Below, piece after piece: positions 36,447-64,000 of a stretch of DNA of 64,000 nucleotides; position 1 is the first letter of the stretch; each line of letters starts with the position of its first letter. The stretch lies in NCBI GenBank assembly GCA_019843655.1, contig JACDQD010000008.1, positions 13,736,442 through 13,800,441 on the forward strand, read 5' to 3'. The DNA comes from Lethocerus indicus (lineage: Eukaryota; Arthropoda; Insecta; Hemiptera; Belostomatidae). Position numbers and translations under genes: made by a program. The notes below the pieces were generated by a model that was given only the letters and a program-made list of their open reading frames with translations, ran no database searches and was not told where the DNA came from.

Positions 36447-36562
36447 GGAAATGTATGCTTTTAGATTGCAACTTAAACTTGATTGCAACTTTAAATTGCA
36501 TGTTAGCCATGAATCACTGGTTAATTTAATAATATCCAAAACACTTTTCTCAAAAGTTGAAT

Positions 36563-36568
36563 TTTATT
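36563..36568 (-). promoter_or_regulatory. probable poly(A) signal of LAMTOR2
   Basis: TTTATT on the plus strand, which is AATAAA on the minus strand, 164 bp past the LAMTOR2 stop codon. Confidence 0.45.
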
Positions 36569-36731
36569 TCTTTGTTTTGTACCAATACAAGACAGATAAA
36601 AAAGAAATGCCTATTGCAAGATCACACAATGTTTTCATAATTCAAATCAGAATAATAAATAACATAAGTTGTGCCATATTACAATCTCTGTAATTCATGC
36701 TTTACAAACCATAGAAAGAGCATTATAAACT

Positions 36732-38398
36732 TCATGCTGCTGTTACTTGTGTCAGAGGTCCATGCAGATAATTAGCCAGAGCCTGTGCCTTTTCACGAAG
36801 CATTCCAAAACCCACGGTTTCTTTAGCATTCAAACAAAGAAGGATATTTGCCACCTGAGTTATAGCCACTTTCCCTTCCTTAAAAAAAATGAAATAAAAT
36901 GTTATCAAAATGGAAATCAAATATTTCACTCGGAGGGTTGGATATTATTACATAGTTCTACTTTTTCTACAACTTCTATTTCAAATGTTACCATTCTTAA
37001 TTTTCTTTCTGCCAGTTTAACTTACAGTTAAGAAGCAATAATGGGAGGAAAAGATATCCCCCTTGTAGGAAATGTGATAATTTCAAATTATTTTCTTAAC
37101 ATAAAATTTAAATGTTTCACAATAAGTAATGAGTCTCAGATATACTTTTGCATAAAATTAGAATACTGACATGATGATGACTGGATAATTACCGTGCATT
37201 CCATTAGGACCATCTGAAGTTTGTCTTCTTTTAAAGCAGTCCTCCCATTCTTTTCATAAGCAGACCAAATATTACTAGCTATAGCTGCAGTGACAGTCGC
37301 ATCTCTGTCTCCGTAACCACTATATGCCAGAAGGGCACCCTCATGGTTTAATAATCTAGAGCAGAATGAATAGAATTATTCATTGAACTCAACAAAGAGA
37401 TGAACACATATTTAACAATATTATTACATAACAGGAACTTTTTTCACACAACAAATTCATTGGAATAGGTAAAAATAAATGGCAATGAGAAGTAAATTAA
37501 ATTGATTCAAATGTAAAATATTCACCACATCCACTCTCTTTATTTGCTAACCCCATTATTAATTTCTTTCCCAAGTTGCTATTCAACTATCAAGTAATAT
37601 TAAAACTTTTCATCTCTCTCAGTCTGAATGAGCCTACAGTTAGACGTACCCTCAGAATGAATGAGTTCCTCCGTTCCATAAGGTAAACTTATTTTTCTTA
37701 AGTTATTTCGACTACATAACATGTCCGTTCTATCTGACTTATTGCTACTCTTGAGAAATATTTTTAAGAACAATTGCAATGACAAGCACAGTAGATTACA
37801 CAAGCTAGATTTGAGAAATAAATAAATGTTTGTTAATATTTCCAAGTTTAAAATTACAGGTATACAGAAACAAACTTAACATGTTAATTACAATTCACTA
37901 CATTTGGAATTATAAAAGATAAATTGTATGCACTTAATGTACTATATATTTAAATATAAGTAAAATATGAACAGAAACATAATGTGCTATCTGACTAGTA
38001 AAGAGCAAAGTTGTGGTGTGCAAAAGTTAAAATATTCTGCATGAATTTGAGAAATATAGGATAGGTTTAAAAGTCTGTAATGGAAAAAATGTATATATGT
38101 TTCACATGAATTCATATAACAAAACAGTTGTACTTAGTATGGAGCAGGTCACAAAGATCTGCCGCATTTACATGATTTATACTGAAACAAACGTTTTTCG
38201 GATATTCCTTCACAACGTTACTAGCAGTATCACTGTTTATATTACCACCAATACTGTGGTCAATGCAGTACAATGACTACAAGTAGAACTAATAAAAATC
38301 GACGTTGTATACATATTATTTTAAACTTACAGTGTATTTTCAACACCATTTGTGTTCGCCTGGCTCAAAACTTCGGCTAATATTTTCTGTTTCAACAT
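36732..38398 (-). CDS. LAMTOR2: Ragulator subunit LAMTOR2 (p14, Roadblock fold)
   Basis: Three exons on the minus strand: 38398-38331, 37355-37193, 36878-36732, joining to exactly 125 residues, the length of human LAMTOR2. Nearly every conserved block is present: [92 protein letters not shown], and the C-terminal LTQVTAA. The protein pairs with LAMTOR3 in the pentameric Ragulator complex on lysosomes, which anchors Rag GTPases and so mTORC1 and MAPK signalling. It is tail to tail with the QRICH2-like gene (349 bp between stop codons) and head to head with Hs3st-B across a CpG-rich block. Confidence 0.97.
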
Positions 38399-39692
38399 GA
38401 TGGGCGTAAAGTAGGTAGAGGGCGAACAGTGTGAAACCTCCTCGGCTGACTGATTATTATTTACCGATATCTTTCGCTTCGACTGGACCCCCGAACCGGA
38501 GGCGAAATGCCAGATTTAAATGCCGCCTTATTCGTTTCGAAAAAGAAATCAAGGGCCAACTCTCCCCGCGATCCAGGTCGATTCGGATTATCCGAGTTGG
38601 TAAGGAGCCGGCTAATAGCGAATCGGCTGTAGGTTAGGGCTTTGATTTTCGGGCCAATCGATAACTTTAATGTCCGTTTGTTTTGTGACTCGTAGAATGG
38701 CTTGGACCTTATGTAGGTGAGCAGTCCGGAAAATAGGGGGAAGATGGTGCCAGGAGAAATCGGAAAGTATAACGGAGCTCGACCAGGACTGATTTCGCTT
38801 CCCGCAGTAAAATGCAAACGCCCGGAATATTTAAGACTTTATAAGCCCGTAATAAATTAAAGGTGGTCTGATTTTCTACTATGTGTGAATCACCAGGACC
38901 GTGTGATGATGTGCAAATTAAGGCGCTTCGTTAAAATTTAAATTTTCCGTTAAGAATTAGTGACTAAATATATGAGTGAACTTCATTTATTTAAGAAATA
39001 TAATTTGCCACACACAATAATATAATTGGAGAATGATACTAGTCATGACAGTTTTTGTCACTTATATTGTGTTATTAATTAATTATTTGTATTTTTGAGT
39101 AATGATAACAGGCTTATTTTTGAATTTGCAGTTATGTTATGTATAAATATAGGACAGTGACACTGTAAATGACTTATAATAAGAAAAAATATAACTATAA
39201 TAATAAAATATGAAATAATTTTTCTCTGTAGAAATCATCATTGTCAAATTCTCCTTAAGCCTGAAGTTTATCAAATCTCAGTTGGGACTACATGTTTGAA
39301 GTTTTACTTTTCTGACATTTTTCCTAACTTAACTTATCAGAAAGCCAGACACATTGAATATTATGAAAGAGTTATATTTAGAAATGAAAAACAGTGATAT
39401 AAATATGATAGCTTATCATTCTATGGGATTCTTACTATGACAAAATAGCCTGTAATTATTCGTTGTTTTATTTCATCTAAATGATTCTTTATTATTCTGT
39501 TGTGTTTATATCATATTTGATTAATAAAAACACGATTAATATTTGTCTTAGTGAGCAAAAGTAAATAGACTTCTACCAAAAGTGAACCTAGTGAAAATTA
39601 AAACCCTCCATCACAAATTCCTTAAACTAATACATATTTCTTTTCTCATTTTCAGAAAGAATAGAATGGACTGTGGAGTCAGCTAGTGCGAA
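38399..39692. promoter_or_regulatory. divergent promoter and probable Hs3st-B leader region
   Basis: The stretch 38430-38830 is clearly richer in G+C and CpG than anything around it and has long open frames on both strands that resemble no family. It starts about 30 bp upstream of the LAMTOR2 start codon. A good donor (G-GTAAGG, GT at 38600) and an acceptor before 39656 suggest that Hs3st-B has an untranslated first exon here, spliced to the leader of its first coding exon. The intervening 38830-39650 is AT-rich with nothing recognised. Confidence 0.5.
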
Positions 39693-42595
<2,903 letters not shown>

Positions 42596-45500
42596 TAGTT
42601 TAAGTTCATTTCAGTGTGTACTTGTGAAATCTAACCTCCACATCTGCACTAAGCATCATGTTCCTTATAATTTATAAGTATTTATTTAATTATTATAGCT
42701 TATATAAGAGAAGTGTAAAAATGCAATTGCACAGTACCTCAACAGAAAGATATTTTATAGAGTGTAAAAGTTAATAGTGTCAGGGTCACAATTGAACTAG
42801 TCTTTATAGTTAGCCATATTTCGTGAAGAAATATCATTGGTCATATAAGATTTAGTCCGAGTAGAAGCATTCAAAACATTCATTTTGACATTAGAGCATT
42901 TTTTGTATTAATAATTAAAAGGGATAAGATCTACATGTACATATCAATTTATTAAGCTTACTTATGCTGGGGCCAACACCTAGTTCTTAAATATCATTTT
43001 TGTTAAATGTTTAAACTACCTGTGTTTACATTTTTCCTCAACAGTAGTCTTCCATTGATATGAATGAAATCAGATATCTATTTATGATGTACAAATTCTT
43101 TCAGTTTATCAGTCATATTTTGACCAATAGCAGTGTATATTACAGTCATCACCCAAAAACATATATTCATGTTCCTCAATGTAGGAAATAGTATAACATT
43201 TCCAATTGAATTTCTGTATCAAACTGGACTGGTTTGATTTCTGGGTTAAGCCATCATCAATAAACTAAGAGATAACAATTAACAGCACGTGTACAGAAAG
43301 ATGCAATAGATCATCCAGTTGGTATCAATCCTATCTTCTGATAAAATGATTAAGTATGCAGAAGTAGTACTAATGTGAACATATCAATCTTCTGTAGTAC
43401 TTTGTATCAATAAGCCCAAATTGAATTCTTTACTGTGCTGTAATACAACTAAACAAAAACAAAAATGATAGGGTTTGTATGATTTATACAGTTGTTCTGC
43501 ATTTAGTTATGGTAACAGTATTTCCAGTTTCTATTGGTGGTGCTTGAATACTAGAACAGAAACATTCATGATACTGAAACAATTCAGTTGGATATTCTGC
43601 CACATGTTACTGAAAATTATTGTCGAAATTGTCTAAAATTAAGTTGGAAGGGAAATTGCAAAATGTTACAATGGAAAAAATCCAATACCAAAGTTTTTAA
43701 AGTGGTTTTAATGTAAACTAAAAAATAATGCTCCTGATAAATTTTAATGATGTTATAGTTTAATGTATAATATTTATTTAATTGTTAAGATTTGTTGTTT
43801 GTGCATTTATTGTTCCTTGCATTATTGATACCACAACTAGTCATACTTTGATGGAATAAATACTCCTGAGTTTGTGCTGCAAAATTCTTAACTGTTTATT
43901 ATTAATTTAATAAAAATGTTCTTCAAATCAACAGGATACCTCTTATTTAAGAAATATCGATACCATAGGTATATAATATATAATTTTATTAGTTGTATGA
44001 TGTTTTTAATGTTTGCAGATTAATTTCACAAATTTGTATAGATTTAATTATGGAAGGTGGGCCAAAACTAAGTTATCATTTATCTTGCATAAGTGCAAGT
44101 TGCGAAAATTAAGTTATTTTTACCAATAAGTACATTTTAAAATTTCTCATTTGAAGTTAATGACTTCCCTTAAATCAAAACCAACAAGGGTCCACCCTGT
44201 ATTTATTTTAAACTGCAATAATGCTTAAAATAGATGTTTGTAAGTTAGATGCAAATATCTTCATCCTGAAGTAAGCTTAAAGTACAAATTGCTCTTTCAC
44301 TTGCTCAACTTCGAATTTTGTAAATAATATTTATTTTATTTTAGCCATTTCTTTTTAGATAAAAGAAAAGAATTCATGAATGATGCTTTTTTGAGTTGTC
44401 ACAAATCATGTTTCGAAAACTCTTATAGTTATCAAAAAATGAGACTGAGTATTTAATATAAATATATAGTTGAAGCAATAAATAATAGATCAGCCCATTA
44501 ACATAATAGTAAAAGTTTTTATTTTATTTGTAATTTCATCATGTTTTTTAAAGTACTTAGACTACTTTTCATTACCAGGTGTGTGTATTGGCCGATGCTC
44601 ACATAAATAATAATTTGTTATGTTTTCATAATTAATTCCTGTGATATTAAAATTATACTTACATCTAATATTTATTCTGTGTGTAAATATGGCCAAAAAT
44701 ATTTGTGTAGTTGCAGAACTGAAGACCATACCTGATTCTTATTTCGTTAAATGTAAATGTTATAGTTTATAATAACAAATTAGATTTTATTTTGGGATGT
44801 TTTGCTTTGAGCATATTTAGTAAATTTTTTTAATGGATTGTAAATTAACATAATATGTTATCAGAATAACTACAATGTTTGATTTTTAATTTATATTTTA
44901 AAAGGATGTTTTACAGTCATTTATTTCTTCAAGTGAACTTTTGATAATGTAATAAAATATTGTCACATCTTTGTTATATATTTGAATCTGCCACCTATGG
45001 TATGTGTGCATATGTGTGTACCAAGTATTTTAAATACAGAACACAATATTTGTTTTAAGTATTACCTAGCATGTTTGGCAACACTTTAAACTCAGGGTTA
45101 TTTCACCTATTATTAATGTGGATATTGTGATCCTGGGAGGATGCTGTCTGCATTATTTGAAATTTAAATTTATTTGTTCCCAAATGTAGAGTATTACTTC
45201 CTTCAATTTTCCAGAGTAATTATTATTTAAGGGAAACCTTAAGTACAAGGAAACCAATATTTTTTAGTGTTGATTGTTGACACCAAGAAATTATTTAATT
45301 GGTGTTCAACAATTAAAAAATTGTTTGCCCTTCTGCTAAAATATTTTCAGAACAATTGATCTGCTGTAAGGCAGTTTTAATTTTTTAGATATTTAACATT
45401 TGACCAATTGTTGACCAAAAATTGATGCAAAAGCAGTGGTTATGCCCAGTGTAATCATTTTTTTTAGATTTTCTGAAAATATGATGATTTTCTGAATATG

Positions 45501-48500
45501 TTTATTAGTTCAAAAGTTGAACTTCCAAACAATTTTGTTTCTCCCTTATCGCTGTTGTGTCAAAAATTAAATTAAATTTTTCATTATATTTAAATACAAA
45601 AAACATGTTTAAATACATTTAATGCATGAAAAAAGCTTTAAATGTGATGTAATGTCTGCAAACTTTTATGCCAAAGAAGTTTGCACTTAAAATAAATCTC
45701 ATTTTTGCAAAAAGCCTCAAATAGTTTTGGGTATGTTTTTTGTATACAAAACAACAGGTAAACAGCTGGTTATCCCATGTACATATTGCATCTCACCTTT
45801 ACATGCTTGCAAAATAAAAAAATGTAACCAAGATAAACTTAAAAAAGGTAATAATGATTAATATATTTTGATCTATATCTGATATTGATCTAATCTGATT
45901 TTGATAGTGACCAAAATAAATCTATGGGCTAGTAAATATAAATATCAATAATGGGAATCAACAAATATTAAAAAAATAGGAACCTTCACAGTGAAATTTT
46001 TCAACAACTTCATTAAACCATATATTTCCTTTGTACATACAACAAAATAACATTACACCTCTTTGAAACTTAATACACATTACTGTTATCTAAAAAAAAG
46101 TAACTAAATCATCCTGACAAAAGTAACTAATAAAATATTGCTCATATGGGCTACTCAAGAACTTAAACCATCATAGCCATCATCTATTATAATTCTCCAG
46201 GATTAGGGCCATAATGATTTTACAGTAGGATTATGTAGAATAATGTACCAGGAGAAACATGTGGAAAATGGATGTAATTTAGTATGGGCTAGGGTAGGTA
46301 AATTACCCAATCTTAAAGATTTAAAACAAATTTCAGAGGTAAATCTGATGGATAAAAAACTATGCCCCCATCCAATAGTTTTCAAAAAAAACTTTGATGG
46401 ACCATAATATCTAACAGAAGGGTGTATAATGGCAAAGTAATACATTTGTAATTTATTAGACTAGGTGTTATTATATACTTCACTCAGCGAATAAATACAC
46501 AAAACTATGAAGCAGATTCAGAGAAACTGCAAATATTAAAATAAACAATTTATATATGAAATATTAGTATTACTTACAAAACGTCCTGATAAACTCCGCA
46601 GTACTGTACGGTTTGCCCACAGCAAAACCTCATTGAAAATATCCTCTAATTCAACAATGTTTTAAAATAAAAAGAATAACCTGTATTCAATATAAAAGGG
46701 CAACAAATTTTGCAATTAAATTAAATTTTTCCTACCTACAGCTATGAAAGTGATGATATGGAACACAGTTCCAGTTGATAATTAGGAACAATGTGAGCAT
46801 AATTGAAAACAAAAACACAAATATTTCAATTTGCTTTTCAACCATCATTAGTACCACTTGGAATGGTATCAAACAGCATGACCCTGATGGCATGAATGTA
46901 TAATAGTACAAGTGATATAAACTGCAGGATATACAACTCTAAACAGACTCTTAGGCAGATGAGTAGAATAAAGGGTTACCATTATAAAATTGCTATTATA
47001 TTAATATTATATGGCTACAATAAAAATAAATAATAATAGTACCTTTAATGGCTAGCAAAGTAAAAATACTATAATCATTAACATTTCAAGGGTTCTAAAT
47101 AGTTGTAGTTCTGAGTGTATTCAATTTACACTATGTTAAAGAAAACTTTCCTCAAAAAGAGGTAAAATTTAATAACTGATATTTTTATAATATCAATGCT
47201 GCATTAATACAAAATACAGGCAACTTCTCCAAGGATTTGTTCTAAATTATCAAAGTTTACAAAATATAGCTATACTAAAAAATTTCTAAGCATTATTAGA
47301 CATTAAGGCAAGGTAGGGGTATCCATTTTGCACAAGCAATTAACTTTAAAAAAAATATTTGTAATAAACAGACTATATAAGCTCATTTAATTTTCTTTGG
47401 AAACTATGTTCTGAAGAAATGAGCCATCGTTTACTGTGTTATCCATAGTTTGATGATCCACATCAAACACTGGAGGAATAAACTGAACTAATGGGATGAA
47501 TGATTATATTAATCAGAGTATAATCCGGTTATAATTTAGTTTTGAAATATTGCCAGCCAATCAAAACTATTTCTGATTAATGGTATTTTCTAGTGGTACT
47601 TTCTCTATGAGTAATACTTTTCAAGCTGCAATGTGCCGATATTGAATTACCACAAGCAATCATGCCCACATTAACAAATTTTGTTTCTTATTTATAATAC
47701 ACTTAATAACTATATTGAACTACATGTCCATAAAACTCTTTTAATACAAACATATGTTCATAGAGGCCACACTGAATCCAATAATCACATAAGGATACCT
47801 TCTCAGGCCCGTTCATTTATAAAGAAAATAAAAATAAAGATTCTTTATTTTAAGCTTGGCCTTCGATTGAAACACTTATGTCCAATGTAGCCAAAATGAA
47901 TCAATAACAAGTCTGGTATTCATGTCCTTCCCATATAACAATGCTATCTCATTGAATGATAAAGCTATATGGTGTGTGCAATACAACTGAACTGATGACT
48001 TAGAAATTTTAACCTGACCTAGTTAACAGAAATAATTAAAATTGTGGCAACACATGAACAATTCAGGAAAATATCAAACAACTCAATTTGCTTGGAATCA
48101 GCAAACAATGGCACATGTAAAAAGGTACTTGACTATAACTACTACCTTTCATTTATAGGAAAATATGCATAAATGGCTCAAATACTACGTTTAATTAGTT
48201 AAAACATCCTAATTATCAGAAAGAAATAATAATTTTAATAATGTATATAAATTACATTCAGTTCATGTGCGCCAGAATTAAGAAAGAGACCTACAATGCT
48301 ATAGCATTTTTTTCAATTAAATTTAAAGTCTTATTACCTGGTTCATGGAATAAAATAGAAGCAAAATTTAAAGATAAAGAATAAAAACAGTAATATTTCT
48401 TTTGCAATATATGTGTTTTATCTTTCAATTCCAATGTCAGGAATAGTTAACATTCCGCATAAGAAAAAGAAAACAAGAATTAAACCACAATTAATCTGTA

Positions 48501-49356
48501 ATTATGATTTTAAAAACAACTATATTAGCATTTATAGAGGTAATAAGAACCAAAAAAAAATAAATAATGTAAATTTACCTCATAATTAAAAAAGACAATG
48601 CTAAAAATTAGGGAGGGGGGTAATAAGACTTTGTTGTGTCTATCACATTTTGATTAGAATAAAAACTATTTTATGTAAACTTATATTAATTTTTAAAATT
48701 TTTTTAAATGGTAAATGGAAATCTTGTTAATTTCTTAGAACTAAAAAGAAGCCTGTGAAAAATAAAATATGGTACTTTCCAGCTAGTAGTAGCAAACCTC
48801 TAGTAGCAGTAATAATATTGATATTTCTTTTTAAGCTATTAAATAATATAATAACATATGTGATAAATATAGCAAACAAAAAATTTCCTTAAGACAGTAC
48901 ATTTGCATTAACTAAATGTTACCCTTGTTTTTTAATAATTAAATTAAAAGTTCATCACTCAAAACATGATTTAAATAAAGGAATTTTATTAGGAGTTAAC
49001 AATAATTTGAGCACAAGTCCCGTTGTTTGCATCACACATTTTTCATGTCAAGTCAATATACAACAATAACAACTGGACTTATTTTTAAACAGCCTTAAAG
49101 TACACTGAGATAACAAATAAAATCATTAACCCCTAATAAAATAAATTTATTGGCATAATCAACATAATATGCATAATATATTTATATATTTATATTTCTT
49201 TATGCAGATAATATATTTTTTGTACATTTTCTCTGCTCCCTTTGTTTAAACGGGGCAGTAATTTTATAAATAATATTTTATTAGACTATATTTGTTATTC
49301 CTATGTACGGTAGAAAAGGAAACAATTGTATTACTTTAACTAAAACTTTTTTGCTC
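42596..49356. other. large convergent spacer between Hs3st-B and FoxK
   Basis: About 6.8 kb, AT-rich, with no recognisable coding exon on either strand. It should contain the 3' UTRs of both genes; long 3' UTRs are plausible for FoxK. One solo hammerhead-like motif is at 43238-43260 (minus strand). An open frame at 46203-46445 (minus) resembles nothing and is not called. Confidence 0.5.
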
Positions 49357-63276
<13,920 letters not shown>

Positions 63277-64000
63277 CTAGTCATCAAGCTGACACAGTGA
63301 TGCTACACCTCTGTCAATCCAATGTTTTTGTGTTTTCTTTGTTGGAAGTTCGATGTACATTACAAAATTTGTTGAATGACCAGTTGTAGATAACACACCT
63401 CTACGAGCTGTTGTCTTATACAGTGGGCATTGATATACCTGTTGTTTTTCAAATTTTGCCTGTAATATAATTAATAACACTTTTCAAGCAAATAGTAAAT
63501 TTCTTAAATATAAAATGAGGATTTTTCTTAAGGTAACAAGTATTAAAATTACTTATGCTTTCTAAAAATACTGTTTTAGTTGTGAGAGAGAATACATACT
63601 TTGATTCCTGGCTTAAACCATATTATTGGTAATGTATCAAACAAAATTTTTGGGTATGATTCATCAAGTATTCCCGTTTTTCTGTTCCATCTAGCACCTT
63701 CTAAGAATAGCCCCTGTAAATATGTTACTCATAATTATTTGTTACTTTTAGTCATTAATTAACTTCTTATTATTAGTTATTTCTTTGCATTTTATGATAG
63801 TGAAATTCAAGATTAATATACAAGATATATATTAAATTCTATGAAAAACTCATTCATTTTAAGAGTTCTTTAAGTATCATTTGAATTTAAAATTCTTGTA
63901 CCAGTAAAGCATCACAGCTTTATACTTACAATAAAAATGTGGTAATACCATTCTTGAAAATTGTGAGATTTATTTATTTGCTTCTTGAAATCTAATGATC
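63277..64000 (-). CDS. axonemal dynein heavy chain, C-terminal end (partial)
   Basis: Three minus-strand exons: 64000-63930 (cut by the window), 63713-63600, 63459-63277, giving the last 121 residues. They encode the C-terminal domain of a dynein heavy chain: [33 protein letters not shown], then [47 protein letters not shown]. The pattern fits inner-arm axonemal heavy chains of the DNAH3/DNAH7/DNAH12 group better than cytoplasmic dynein. The motor drives microtubule sliding in cilia and sperm flagella. The exact paralog cannot be set from this fragment. The remaining roughly 3,900 residues must lie beyond the right edge. Confidence 0.92.

Noticed and set aside
38461..38817. Minus-strand open frame of 118 codons in the CpG-rich block
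   Set aside because: Low stop frequency is expected at higher G+C; no family resemblance, and it would overlap the probable Hs3st-B leader.
46203..46445. Minus-strand open frame of 80 codons in the Hs3st-B/FoxK spacer
   Set aside because: Looked at as a possible transposon remnant because its composition is less AT-rich, but no motif of a known transposase or reverse transcriptase appears in any frame.

Overview
The window is nuclear DNA of an animal, most likely an insect. It is strongly AT-rich, with short exons separated by GT..AG introns, many (AT)n microsatellites, and decayed DNA transposons. All recognisable genes are conserved eukaryotic families. The best protein resemblances (an Hs3st-B-type sulfotransferase, a FoxK factor, a tight cluster of the insect promoter motif TATCGATA) point to an insect. 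The order cannot be decided from this sequence. No viral, bacterial, CRISPR, rRNA or intact tRNA gene was seen.

Layout, left to right: CANT1-type apyrase (+, 669-3455); gene-poor spacer; a tiny COMM-domain protein, COMMD6-like (-, 6667-7019), with a TATCGATA cluster upstream; a decayed Tc1-like transposase; DPH7 (-, 8323-9973); CDK2AP1/2 homolog (-, 11371-12920), head to head with TSEN54 (+, 13016-17699) with only 95 bp between start codons; 4.6 kb spacer; BRAT1 (-, 22275-28523), head to head with a QRICH2/C16orf96-like DUF4795 gene (+, 28995-36382); LAMTOR2 (-, 36732-38398); a CpG-rich block and then heparan sulfate 3-O-sulfotransferase Hs3st-B (+, 39693-42595); 6.8 kb spacer; FoxK (-, 49357-62178); and the 3' end of an axonemal dynein heavy chain (-, 63277-64000, cut by the window edge). 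I rebuilt each gene exon by exon. Every intron proposed here has GT..AG ends, the reading phase closes across each gene, and protein lengths fit the families.

Functionally this is a housekeeping neighbourhood, not one pathway: secretory-pathway nucleotide hydrolysis (CANT1), COMMD/CCC trafficking, diphthamide synthesis on eEF2 (DPH7), chromatin (CDK2AP), tRNA splicing (TSEN54), Integrator/ATM-linked HEAT protein (BRAT1), lysosomal Ragulator (LAMTOR2), heparan sulfate modification (Hs3st-B), and a metabolic forkhead factor (FoxK). Two genes, QRICH2-like and the axonemal dynein, belong to sperm flagella or cilia.

The most unusual coding feature is TSEN54. Its large central exon encodes a disordered insertion of roughly 600 residues packed with SUMO-interacting-like motifs and psi-K-x-E SUMO-acceptor-like sites. 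Other notable points are a choice of two splice donors at the end of the FoxK coding region that would switch its C-terminus, a short piggyBac-like element with TTAA flanks in a FoxK intron, and several hammerhead-like motifs, two of them in a 127-bp inverted repeat in an Hs3st-B intron.
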